A DNA stretch of 6,618 nt from Candidatus Zixiibacteriota bacterium (GCA_020058315.1 JAGVEK010000569.1:1-6618), one strand, 5' to 3'. Numbered from the stretch's first letter, positions 1 through 6,419 are shown. Notes: generated from the sequence alone by a model not told the origin. Program-made: numbers and translations.

Positions 1-728
1 CATACACCGGCGGCGCGGACTTGCACTCGGTGATCGCGTTCGAGAAGAACGTTACTCTTTCCCCGGGAACGGTGAAACACTACCAGCTCGGACTGGTGTC
101 GTCCACTCAAGGCCCTTTGAGCACTGATCTGACCAGCACTGTGAAGAAGGCGTGGCGGTTTGCCTTTGGATGGCGGGAGCCATCCCCAAACATCACCATC
201 GAGACTCTCGGCCCAGTCAGCATTCCCTACTACGTGGTTGGATCTCACGAGAGCGGCCCCATCAGCGGTTGTTGCGGGTGCATGGTTTCAAAGATCAGTG
301 ACTCCGCTGGTCTTTTCACAATCAATCCCGGTCCGAACCCCTGTGAAGGAACGATTACGTTCGCCGGCAGCAATTGCCCGCTGACTTACCGTGCGACATT
401 CCGCGTACAGACACCCGATTGCGGCAGTGGCAATCCGCGCTACACTGACGATTGTGTCGTGGCGGTCCGGCAGATGGGAGAAATCTTCTGCCCAGACCAG
501 GGTGACCTCAACGAGGACATGGTCGTGGACGTTTTCGATGTGATCGCGGAAATCGGCGTCGCATTCAGCGGTGCCCCCACTCCGGTCCAGGATCCAAACT
601 GCCCGACAGACCGTGGCGATGTGCGCACCGGGCCCGGGGATCCTCCCAATTTGATCGATGTCTTCGACGTCATACGGATGATCGAGATTGCCTTTAGTGG
701 CGGCAGCCCCGACATGCCCTGCTGGTAG
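1..728 (+). CDS. Partial secreted-type protein with C-terminal dockerin-like module (5' end outside window)
   Basis: The frame is open to the left edge (first full codon at 3), so the true start and any signal peptide lie upstream; a TTG at 21 is an unlikely start. The visible part is about 241 residues. The first two thirds match no family I recognise; they contain several cysteines (a CCGC cluster near nt 269-280, others further on), consistent with an extracytoplasmic disulfide-bonded domain. The C-terminal part (nt about 501-728) has two F-hand-like calcium loops. The first, nt 504-539, reads DLNEDMVVDVFD with acidic or Asn residues at positions 1, 3, 5, 9 and 12, as in type I dockerins. 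The second (nt 618-668) ends in the same IDVFDVI motif but carries an insertion. Each loop is followed by a helix ending in AFSG, so the halves are an internal duplication. In cellulosomes dockerins bind cohesins; in non-cellulosomal bacteria the partner is usually unknown. Stop is TAG at 726-728. The dockerin call is fairly sure; overall function is unknown. Confidence 0.8.
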   Translation, partial: YTGGADLHSVIAFEKNVTLSPGTVKHYQLGLVSSTQGPLSTDLTSTVKKAWRFAFGWREPSPNITIETLGPVSIPYYVVGSHESGPISGCCGCMVSKISDSAGLFTINPGPNPCEGTITFAGSNCPLTYRATFRVQTPDCGSGNPRYTDDCVVAVRQMGEIFCPDQGDLNEDMVVDVFDVIAEIGVAFSGAPTPVQDPNCPTDRGDVRTGPGDPPNLIDVFDVIRMIEIAFSGGSPDMPCW

Positions 729-865
729 CGGCGGATCGTCTTAGCCCGATAACGTGCAGAGGCCGAGAGGCCCCTGCCCCCGCTTGTCTTTGGGGAGCGG
801 CGTATGTTTATTAGGGCACGGGCGGGAGCGATTGCCCCTCCCCCCGGCACACGGACCGGCTTGCC
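729..865 (+). other. Intergenic region before the Memo–AMMECR1 gene
   Basis: This 137-nt gap separates the dockerin gene from the next operon and should hold a terminator and a promoter, but neither is clear. A weak promoter-like pair is TTGTCT (784-789) and TATTAG (809-814) with a 19-nt spacer, each 4 of 6 to the sigma-70 consensus. The G-rich then C-rich stretch at 820-846 could form a short imperfect hairpin (GGGC 820-823 with GCCC 834-837). No good Shine-Dalgarno sequence precedes the ATG at 866. Confidence 0.4.
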
Positions 866-2383
866 ATGCAGACATTATCCGACCCCAAGAAGATTCGTCC
901 GGCACGTTTTGCGCAGAAAGACGGCTTCTACACCGACGACCCGGTGGAACTGGCCAAGCAGATCGCGGGATTCTTCGCCAAGGCGGAGCGTGCTGACATT
1001 GACGGCACGATCGCCGCTTTGGTCTGTCCTCATGCAGGCTATATCTACTCGGGGGCAGTCGCGGCGGCGGGGTATAAGCAACTGGAGGGACTGTCTTACG
1101 ATACAGTGGTCGTCATCGCGCCATCGCACCGCGCCTTCTTTCGTGGCGCGTCCATCTTTTCCGGCGGAGCTTATCGCACACCGCTGGGGGAAATCCCCCT
1201 CGATCTGGATCTCTGCGGCAAACTGACCTCGATCGATCCCGACATCGCTCTTTCTGATCTGGGCCACGATGCCACCGGCGGCGGGTACGAGCACGCGCTC
1301 GAAGTCCAATTGCCATTCTTGCAGATCGTGCTCGGCCAATTCGCCTTGGTGCCGATCATCATGGGCGACCAGGAATACCAGACCGCCAAGCTTCTGGGCG
1401 AACTGATCGGCCGCTGGGCGACGCTGGGACACACCCTGATCGTGGCATCATCGGACCTGGCGCACGGTCACAGTTACGCGGAGACGAAGAAGCTCGACGA
1501 GACTGCGGCAGCGGCGATCGAGAAGTTCTCTCCGAGCCACTTTTATGATCGGCTGCAGGGCGGTGCGTTCGAAGCATGCGGCGGCGGACCGATCACGGCG
1601 GCGATGATTGCGTCGCAGGCTATCGGCGCTGACACTGCCCGTGTGGTCTGCAAGCGCAATTCCGGCGATGCCACCGGAGTGAAGTCAGGGTACATCGTGG
1701 GGTACATGTCGGCGGTCCTGTATGGCTCCCCCGCCTCGGAGTCCAGCCGTCAGAGCAAGTTGGACGCCCGGTTTACACCCCGTGACCGTCGCCATGACCA
1801 GGATCGCTCCGAAAGAGCACGCCCTTACACGTCATTGCACACCGATCAGGATCTGTCTGATTCAGAACGAGAACTGTTGCGAACCGCCGCGCGCCGTTCG
1901 CTCGATCATTCGGTCAAAGGCGCCCGGCTGGAATGTCCGGCAGCGCCGACCGAACGACTGCGCGAGAAGCGCGGCGCGTTCGTCACGCTGAAGCTGCACG
2001 GAGAGTTGCGTGGATGTGTCGGATATGTACGGCCTTATAAGCCACTTCTGGACGCTGTGTGGGAAATGGCCGAATCGGCGGCCTTGCGCGATGACCGCTT
2101 CATCCCCGTCGAGGCTTCCGAGGTCGACGATCTCGAAGTCGAAATCACTGTTCTGTCGCCCCTGAAGCGCATCACCAACCCTGACGAGGTGCTGGTCGGA
2201 CGGCACGGCCTTCTGATTTCACGAGGACATCAATCGGGTGTCCTGCTGCCACAGGTTCCGGTGGAGAATGACTGGGATAGGGAGACCTTCCTGGCCCACA
2301 CTTGCCTCAAAGCAGGGCTGCCGACAGACGCTTGGCAGGATCCGAAAACCGTGCTGGAGATTTTCACAGCGGAAGTCTTTTAG
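866..2383 (+). CDS. amrB-amrA: AmmeMemoRadiSam system protein B–A fusion (Memo domain + AMMECR1 domain)
   Basis: A 505-residue two-domain protein. Residues about 12-287 are a Memo domain, related in fold to LigB-type non-haem iron dioxygenases. It keeps the pocket residues of human MEMO1: His56 in CPHAGY, His88 in PSHR and Cys238 in CGGGP (human His49, His81, Cys244), plus Asp197/His200 in SSDLAH and Glu142-His143. A charged, probably disordered linker (about 288-329) leads to an AMMECR1 domain (about 330-505) with the signature LRGCVGY at 381-387. In many prokaryotes these are separate proteins encoded with a radical SAM enzyme (the AmmeMemoRadiSam set), whose reaction I cannot state with confidence. 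No radical SAM gene is visible here; it may be elsewhere. The start is the only ATG/GTG/TTG after an in-frame stop at 812, although its ribosome-binding site is poor. The protein is probably cytoplasmic, with no signal peptide or membrane segment. Its TAG stop directly abuts the next ATG, implying translational coupling. The family call is strong; substrate and metal are unknown. Confidence 0.93.
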   Translation: MQTLSDPKKIRPARFAQKDGFYTDDPVELAKQIAGFFAKAERADIDGTIAALVCPHAGYIYSGAVAAAGYKQLEGLSYDTVVVIAPSHRAFFRGASIFSGGAYRTPLGEIPLDLDLCGKLTSIDPDIALSDLGHDATGGGYEHALEVQLPFLQIVLGQFALVPIIMGDQEYQTAKLLGELIGRWATLGHTLIVASSDLAHGHSYAETKKLDETAAAAIEKFSPSHFYDRLQGGAFEACGGGPITAAMIASQAIGADTARVVCKRNSGDATGVKSGYIVGYMSAVLYGSPASESSRQSKLDARFTPRDRRHDQDRSERARPYTSLHTDQDLSDSERELLRTAARRSLDHSVKGARLECPAAPTERLREKRGAFVTLKLHGELRGCVGYVRPYKPLLDAVWEMAESAALRDDRFIPVEASEVDDLEVEITVLSPLKRITNPDEVLVGRHGLLISRGHQSGVLLPQVPVENDWDRETFLAHTCLKAGLPTDAWQDPKTVLEIFTAEVF

Positions 2384-3100
2384 ATGAGCGGCGAGTCAGC
2401 TACCCAATCCCCGGACCCCGGTGGCGGCTCGGTTGTGAACAGGATCCCACTGATCGACCGTGTCGCTTCCAGCGCGGAGCGACTCATCGACCGCCATATC
2501 TTCGGCCTCCAGACTGACCCGAATTTCTGGCCTCCGCCTTCTGATTGTGCGTCGATCCCCGTCCCAGTGGGAATCAACACCAGCGACGACGCTGGACCCG
2601 CCTGGATCCTGGATAACGAGAGTCTGCCCGCGTGGCATGGCCGCCGGACGGTCATCGGCGCACAAGCATTCCGCTTCGAATGCAACGAAGAATATGATTG
2701 CGGCTGGAGGCTCGCCGACGTTGCGGCGCGCTTTCTGCGGTTACTTTGCCACGGCAATGATCCGGGCATCATCACGATTGTGCCTCCGCCAACCATTTAC
2801 ACTCCCGTGCCAGTTCTCCACTGGCTGGGCACGCGACTGGCGCAGTCTCTCGATGCGGGATTCGTCCCCGGCTTGTTCGAAGCCGCATGTCCGTTTCATG
2901 TCCATCCAGACGACATCCCCCATCCGAAGCTGACCCTGAGCGCGATGTTCCGGGTCAACGGGGATGCCGGCGTCAATCTGCAATCCCAGCGCGTCTTGCT
3001 GATTGACTGGCGTTACCACCAGGGTCGTACCTTGACCACACTGGCGCGGCTGCTACGGCGCAGTCACGCTGAGGTTGTGCGCTTCGCCTGGTTGAGATGA
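2384..3100 (+). CDS. Degenerate phosphoribosyltransferase-like protein (ComF / RecQ-C-terminal PRTase type)
   Basis: A 238-residue soluble protein whose ATG follows the previous stop without a gap; GGAAG at 2371-2375 is a plausible ribosome-binding site. The C-terminal half resembles type I PRTases. A hydrophobic strand ending in VPPP (133-136) is followed by an amphipathic helix (WLGTRLAQSL), as in ComF and in the PRTase domain at the C-terminus of some RecQ helicases. The PRPP-loop region is VLLIDWRYHQGRTL at 204-217. A canonical loop reads hhhhD[D/E]xxx[T/S]G; here Asp208 and Gly214 remain, but the second acidic residue is Trp209 and the Thr/Ser is Gln213. The protein therefore keeps the fold signature but probably has lost or altered PRPP chemistry. 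The N-terminal part (1 to about 85) is Pro-rich at first and unrecognised. Coupling to a DprA-like gene 3 nt downstream suggests a DNA-processing or uptake role, which is inference. No helicase domain is present, so it is not RecQ itself. Confidence 0.6.
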   Translation: MSGESATQSPDPGGGSVVNRIPLIDRVASSAERLIDRHIFGLQTDPNFWPPPSDCASIPVPVGINTSDDAGPAWILDNESLPAWHGRRTVIGAQAFRFECNEEYDCGWRLADVAARFLRLLCHGNDPGIITIVPPPTIYTPVPVLHWLGTRLAQSLDAGFVPGLFEAACPFHVHPDDIPHPKLTLSAMFRVNGDAGVNLQSQRVLLIDWRYHQGRTLTTLARLLRRSHAEVVRFAWLR

Positions 3101-3103
3101 CCG

Positions 3104-3979
3104 ATGACCATTAACCGTGACTTGATCATCCTCTTCGCTCTGTCTTCAGAGGCACGTCTGGGTCCGAAGACGGTCGCCACCCTTCTGACCCATTATGGCA
3201 ATCCGGAGGCCATCTGGGATACCGGTGTGGAGGAAGTGGCGGAGGTTGCCCATCTGAGTGAAGCGGGAACGGAACGCCTGGTCCAAGCTCGCGGACTGAC
3301 TGACGCACTGGCTGAAGAACTCGAGATGATTATCGAAGGCGGAACAACGCCATTGTCAATCCTCGATGACGATTATCCCGACCGCCTGCGTCATCTCCCC
3401 GATCCTCCGACGATCGTCTATGTGCGTGGTCGGATGCCGGAGGAGACACAGACGGCGGTTGCCGTCGTGGGGTCGCATCACGCGGATGCGGAGGGAATCG
3501 CCGAAGCAGTCACCTGGGGAAAGGCGCTGGCGCTACGGGGCGTCATTGTGGTCTCCGGAATGGCACGCGGCATTGATGGAGGCGGCCACACTGGGGCCTT
3601 GGCGGGCGGTGGCCAGACCGTCGCAGTGCTGGGCAGCGGGTTTGAGAACATCTACCCGCCCGAGCATCGCGGACTTGCAGAGCAGATCGAGCATCAAGGA
3701 GCATTGATTTCCGAGCATCCGCCGCGCACACCCTTGACCAAATCACGTCTGGTCTACCGCAACCGGATGATCGTTGCCTTGTCCGACGCCGTTGTTGTTG
3801 TTCGTGTGCACGCTCCCGAATCGGGGACGATGGAAGCGGTCCGCCAAGGACGCGATCTCGCGCGTCCGACATTCATCGTAGCTGCTGACAGCAGCGAAGC
3901 TTCACGGCGCGCGGTGGCCGACGGGGCCATGCCGATCGGCCGGCTGCCCGATTTCGATCTGGTATTGAAATACCTGTAG
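3104..3979 (+). CDS. dprA: DprA/Smf-like DNA-processing protein (short form)
   Basis: A 291-residue member of the DprA/Smf family. In natural transformation DprA binds incoming ssDNA and loads RecA; many non-competent bacteria also carry it. The N-terminus (about 5-60) looks like the helical HhH/SAM-like region (LGPKTVATLLTHYG). Then come the family's YPxxL...DPPxxxYxxG segment (91-109), the Rossmann motif VAVVGSHH (119-126), SGMARGIDGGGHTGAL (151-166; usual form SGLARGIDAAAHxGAL), GSGFENIYPPEH (177-188) and YRNRMIVALS (218-227). Two deviations stand out. The Arg of the usual GSR motif is His125. The C-terminus ends soon after the Rossmann domain, without the winged-helix domain of many longer DprA proteins. 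The region after ALS (VRVHAPESGTMEAVRQG) also departs from the usual SGSL-type stretch. The ATG is 3 nt after the upstream stop with only a weak GAG ribosome-binding site, so it is probably translationally coupled. A DprA-like SLOG protein with another role is the alternative. Confidence 0.88.
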   Translation: MTINRDLIILFALSSEARLGPKTVATLLTHYGNPEAIWDTGVEEVAEVAHLSEAGTERLVQARGLTDALAEELEMIIEGGTTPLSILDDDYPDRLRHLPDPPTIVYVRGRMPEETQTAVAVVGSHHADAEGIAEAVTWGKALALRGVIVVSGMARGIDGGGHTGALAGGGQTVAVLGSGFENIYPPEHRGLAEQIEHQGALISEHPPRTPLTKSRLVYRNRMIVALSDAVVVVRVHAPESGTMEAVRQGRDLARPTFIVAADSSEASRRAVADGAMPIGRLPDFDLVLKYL

Positions 3980-4019
3980 ACGATGTGCACGACCCTTTCC
4001 CCCTCGCCGCTGGCACGGG

Positions 4020-4047
4020 CAAGGGGCGTTCAGCCCCTTGTTCTTCT
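4020..4047 (+). terminator. Hairpin plus T-rich tail after dprA; also copy 1 of a palindromic repeat
   Basis: CAAGGGGC (4020-4027) pairs perfectly with GCCCCTTG (4033-4040) around a 5-nt loop GTTCA. TTCTTCT follows at 4041-4047. Shape and position, 40 nt after the dprA-like stop, fit a rho-independent terminator for the three-gene group. The same stem recurs at 4395-4414, so it may instead, or also, be a dispersed REP-like element. Confidence 0.65.
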
Positions 4048-4156
4048 AACACCTTGGAATGACAATGTTTTGAACTCTCATCCACCTCACATCCAGCGGT
4101 GCTTGTCACACACACCCCTGTGAACGTAACTTCCCCCCCGGCAAAGGAGGACAGCC

Positions 4157-4366
4157 ATGGATAAGGTCTACAAAGTCATTGAGGTTGTGGGATGCTCCGC
4201 GAAGAGCTATCAGGATGCCATCCAGAATGCTGTGACTGAAGCAGCGAAGACCCTCACCGGTCTCGCATGGTTTGAGGTCAAGGAGATGCGCGGCGGACTG
4301 AAAGAGGGGAAAATCACCGAGTATCAGGCGATGGTTCGCATCGGCTTCCGTCTGATCGAGGGGTAG
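4157..4366 (+). CDS. Dodecin family flavin-binding protein
   Basis: A 69-residue protein of typical dodecin length. Dodecins assemble into hollow dodecamers that bind flavins (riboflavin, FMN or FAD depending on lineage) and are thought to store or buffer them and quench their photoreactivity. The sequence follows the family pattern closely: VYKVIEVVG strand (4-12), S-YQDAIQNAV-EAAKTL helix (17-33), then WFEVKEMRGG (38-47) and the final strand YQAMVRIGFRL (56-66). Trp38 is the conserved residue that stacks on the isoalloxazine ring, and Gln57 is at the usual flavin-contacting position. A near-perfect Shine-Dalgarno sequence, AAAGGAGG (4143-4150), sits 6 nt before the ATG and fixes the start, suggesting strong translation. 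Hairpins on both sides point to its own transcription unit. No clear promoter is seen; TTGTCA at 4103-4108 could be a -35 element but lacks a good partner. Confidence 0.95.
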   Translation: MDKVYKVIEVVGCSAKSYQDAIQNAVTEAAKTLTGLAWFEVKEMRGGLKEGKITEYQAMVRIGFRLIEG

Positions 4367-4394
4367 GGGTGGCGTATTCTCTCAGGTGGGCGGA

Positions 4395-4414
4395 CAAGGG
4401 GCTTTAGCCCCTTG
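4395..4414. repeat. Palindromic repeat, copy 2, after the dodecin gene
   Basis: CAAGGGGC (4395-4402) and GCCCCTTG (4407-4414) form the same perfect 8-bp stem as the hairpin at 4020-4040, here with a TTTA loop; pairing can extend to 9 bp with a TT loop. It starts 28 nt after the dodecin stop. No T-run follows on the + strand, so it is a weaker intrinsic terminator than copy 1. Its flanks match copy 1 better when read on the - strand (GG before the stem, T after), so the two copies may be inverted around the dodecin gene. It fits a REP-like dispersed intergenic element. Confidence 0.65.
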
Positions 4415-4467
4415 CCGACCTTCTTGGGTGGCTGGCTTCTGGCTCCGGGCGGCGTTCCCGCCAGCGC

Positions 4468-4479
4468 AGAGGACAAATG
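4468..4479 (+). promoter_or_regulatory. Ribosome-binding site with two possible adjacent start codons
   Basis: AGAGGA (4468-4473) lies only 3 nt before ATG 4477. The next codon is an in-frame GTG (4480), which sits at a more usual spacing of 6 nt. Either could be used; the products differ by one residue. Confidence 0.5.
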
Positions 4480-6345
4480 GTGACCATCGAACGCATCATC
4501 CTGACCATTGCCGTATTGGCCGGGTTGTACCTGTTCATCCAGCCGGTGTGGTTTCGCTTGCGACGGATCCATGCGACAACCCGCGGATTCCACATCGATC
4601 AGATCGGGCGGCGCATCACGCGTTTCATCAGCGAGGTGTTGCTCCAGGACAAGATCATCGTCCAGCGGCCGTTTGCCGGCACGATGCACGCGTTGGTCTT
4701 CTGGGGATTCCTCGCCTTCATCCCAGTAACGATTGACCATTTCGTCCGGGGATACGGTGGCACGTTCCTCGGCCATGGCCTCGTGCGGGCGTTCATCACA
4801 ACAGCGGTGGCGGTCCTCGCCGTGGCCGTGATCATCGGCATCACGGGTCTGGCGCTACGGCGCTACATCACGCGACCGGCGGGACTGGGGACGATCAAGA
4901 TCGAGTCAGGGATTGTCGCGCTGTTCATCGAGATCCTGATGGTCACCTACCTGCTCGACCTGTACGTGTTCCGTGATCCAGCAACCGCCGCTGCCCGAAT
5001 CAATTGGTGGATCCACGCACTCACGATTCTCGCGTTCATGGCCCTGATCCCGCGGACGAAACACTTGCACCTGGTGCTGTCTCCAGTCACCACGTTCCTC
5101 AAGGATTTGGAGTTGGCGAAGATTGGCCCTCTGGATTTCGAGAAGGAGGAATTCGGGGCGGTCAAACTGTCCGACTTGTCTGCCCACACCGCGCTGGGCG
5201 CATTCACCTGTGTCGAATGTGGCCGCTGTTATGACAACTGCCCGGCGCGTTCGACCGGGAAACTCCTTGATCCAAAGAAGTTGATGCTCGATCTCCGTGA
5301 TGGTTTCCTCAAGAACCCCGGGCAGCCAATTGTGAGCGCGACTATCGAAGAGGAAATCCTCTGGCAATGCACCACGTGCGGCGCGTGCACCTACCAATGC
5401 CCGGTGGGGATCGATCAGGTCGTCCCGATCATCGAAACGCGCCGGGGACTGACTGCCGAAGGGAAAGTCCCCCACACCTTCAACACCTTCTTCGGTAATC
5501 TTGAGCGCCTGCAGAATCCATGGGCTTATCCTACGCCGCAGGCCCACGAGTTCATCAGCGCCAACGACTACCCGAAGTTTGACGGTCACGAGTGGTTGTA
5601 CTGGATGGGCTGCCTGGCGCGATTCGATGTCCAGTACCAGAAGGTGTCGCTGGCGTTCAAGAAGATTCTCGACACAGCGGGCGTCTCGTACGGCGTGCTT
5701 GCTGATGAGCGTTGTACCGGCGATGCGGCGCGCCGCGCCGGAAACGAATACCTTTTCACGGAGCTGGCGAACGCCAATATCGAGCTGTTCAAATCCGCTG
5801 GCGTGAAGAAGATTGTTGCCACCTGCCCCCACTGCGTGCGCACAATCTCGGAGTACAAGGACTTCGGTCTGGACCCGGATGTCCAGATCATCCACCATGC
5901 GCATCTCATTGATGAATTGATCGCTTCCGGAAAGATCAAGCTCGATAGCAGCTCCGCGAACGCCCGCTCGTCCTCCGCCGCGAAAGTCGTCTATCATGAC
6001 CCCTGCTATCTGTCGCGTTACGGTCAGAGAAGCGACATCACGACTCCGCGCCATCTGATGCGCGAAGCGCTAGGGACATCACCACTCGAACCCGAACGCA
6101 CGCGCGAGAAATCATTCTGCTGCGGCGCCGGCGGCGCGATGATTTTCGCTGAAGAGACCCAGGGCAAACGCATCAACCGCGAGCGCACCGAAGAGTTGCT
6201 GCGCACCGACGCCACTCAGGTCGCGGTCGCCTGTCCATTCTGTCAGATCATGGTGCGCGACGCGAGCAGCGATCTGGGGCGCAGCGATGATATCCAAGTG
6301 AAGGATATCGCGCAATTCGTTGCGGAACGGATTGTTTCCGCGTAG
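4477..6345 (+). CDS. Membrane cytochrome b–iron-sulfur oxidoreductase (HdrDE-like; EMO-type candidate)
   Basis: A 622-residue fusion that probably passes electrons between a cytoplasmic donor and membrane quinone. The N-terminal part is a NarI/HdrE-like cytochrome b with about five membrane segments (about 4-25, 67-87, 102-127, 141-164, 176-192). Candidate haem histidines are His71, His88, His180, His196 and His198. A soluble part follows with two [4Fe-4S] motifs, CVECGRCYDNCP (245-256) and CTTCGACTYQCP (298-309), and two CCG (HdrD/GlpC-type) domains. CCG domain 1 uses Cys379, Cys413, Cys450 and Cys453; its central motif is CTGD rather than CCG, usual for this subfamily as I recall it. CCG domain 2 uses Cys510, Cys548-Cys549 and Cys586/Cys589 (CPFC). 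A Ser/Ala-rich stretch at 491-502 separates the CCG domains. Proteins of this architecture include EMO, the ETF:(methyl)menaquinone oxidoreductase, usually encoded near etfBA; no ETF gene is visible here, so the donor is inferred. The architecture is certain, the partner is not. Confidence 0.9.
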   Translation: MVTIERIILTIAVLAGLYLFIQPVWFRLRRIHATTRGFHIDQIGRRITRFISEVLLQDKIIVQRPFAGTMHALVFWGFLAFIPVTIDHFVRGYGGTFLGHGLVRAFITTAVAVLAVAVIIGITGLALRRYITRPAGLGTIKIESGIVALFIEILMVTYLLDLYVFRDPATAAARINWWIHALTILAFMALIPRTKHLHLVLSPVTTFLKDLELAKIGPLDFEKEEFGAVKLSDLSAHTALGAFTCVECGRCYDNCPARSTGKLLDPKKLMLDLRDGFLKNPGQPIVSATIEEEILWQCTTCGACTYQCPVGIDQVVPIIETRRGLTAEGKVPHTFNTFFGNLERLQNPWAYPTPQAHEFISANDYPKFDGHEWLYWMGCLARFDVQYQKVSLAFKKILDTAGVSYGVLADERCTGDAARRAGNEYLFTELANANIELFKSAGVKKIVATCPHCVRTISEYKDFGLDPDVQIIHHAHLIDELIASGKIKLDSSSANARSSSAAKVVYHDPCYLSRYGQRSDITTPRHLMREALGTSPLEPERTREKSFCCGAGGAMIFAEETQGKRINRERTEELLRTDATQVAVACPFCQIMVRDASSDLGRSDDIQVKDIAQFVAERIVSA

Positions 6346-6385
6346 GGTGCGGCGTGTTTGGTCGGGAGCAGTTTGGCCGCTGCAA

Positions 6386-6414
6386 TCGTGCATTCCAAAT
6401 GCACATTTGCACGA
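6386..6414. promoter_or_regulatory. Cluster of three overlapping inverted repeats
   Basis: Three perfect inverted repeats share the same bases. TCGTGCA (6386-6392) pairs with TGCACGA (6408-6414). GTGCATT (6388-6394) pairs with AATGCAC (6398-6404) around CCA. CAAATG (6396-6401) pairs with CATTTG (6404-6409) around CA. The stems cannot all form together. The position between the oxidoreductase stop and the next start could make this an operator, a mutually exclusive RNA switch, or an mRNA-end structure. No T-run follows, so a simple intrinsic terminator is unlikely. Confidence 0.4.
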
Positions 6415-6419
6415 CAATG

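Noticed and set aside
784..814. A TTGTCT...TATTAG promoter-like pair.
   Set aside because: Both hexamers are only 4/6 and the spacer is 19 nt; this is too weak for a separate feature in this base composition, so it is mentioned only in the gap description.
440..850. An open frame on the - strand over the dockerin module and the following gap.
   Set aside because: The + strand carries clear duplicated calcium loops; the antisense product is low-complexity and unlike any known protein.
804..1226. A + strand ATG frame starting in the gap before the Memo gene.
   Set aside because: It overlaps the Memo coding region in another frame, gives an Arg/Ser-rich product typical of a shadow frame, and lacks a ribosome-binding site.
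2384..3100. The possibility that this gene is a complete ComF with its N-terminal zinc finger.
   Set aside because: There is no CxxC...CxxC zinc motif at the N-terminus; only the PRTase-like half is supported.
3961..3974. Inverted repeat GGTATT/AATACC at the end of the dprA-like gene.
   Set aside because: It lies within the last codons, has only a 2-nt loop and no T-run; the hairpin at 4020-4047 is the better terminator.
5700..5735. CTGD instead of CCG in the first CCG domain, as possible loss of a cluster ligand.
   Set aside because: This variant, in the context CTGDxARRxGNE, is as I recall usual for the membrane-fused subfamily and so not evidence of decay.
4906..6054. A long open frame on the - strand (382 codons) opposite the Fe-S oxidoreductase gene.
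   Set aside because: It lies wholly opposite a gene with intact cysteine motifs, shows no recognisable domain, and is explained by GC-rich codon use leaving the antisense frame free of stops.
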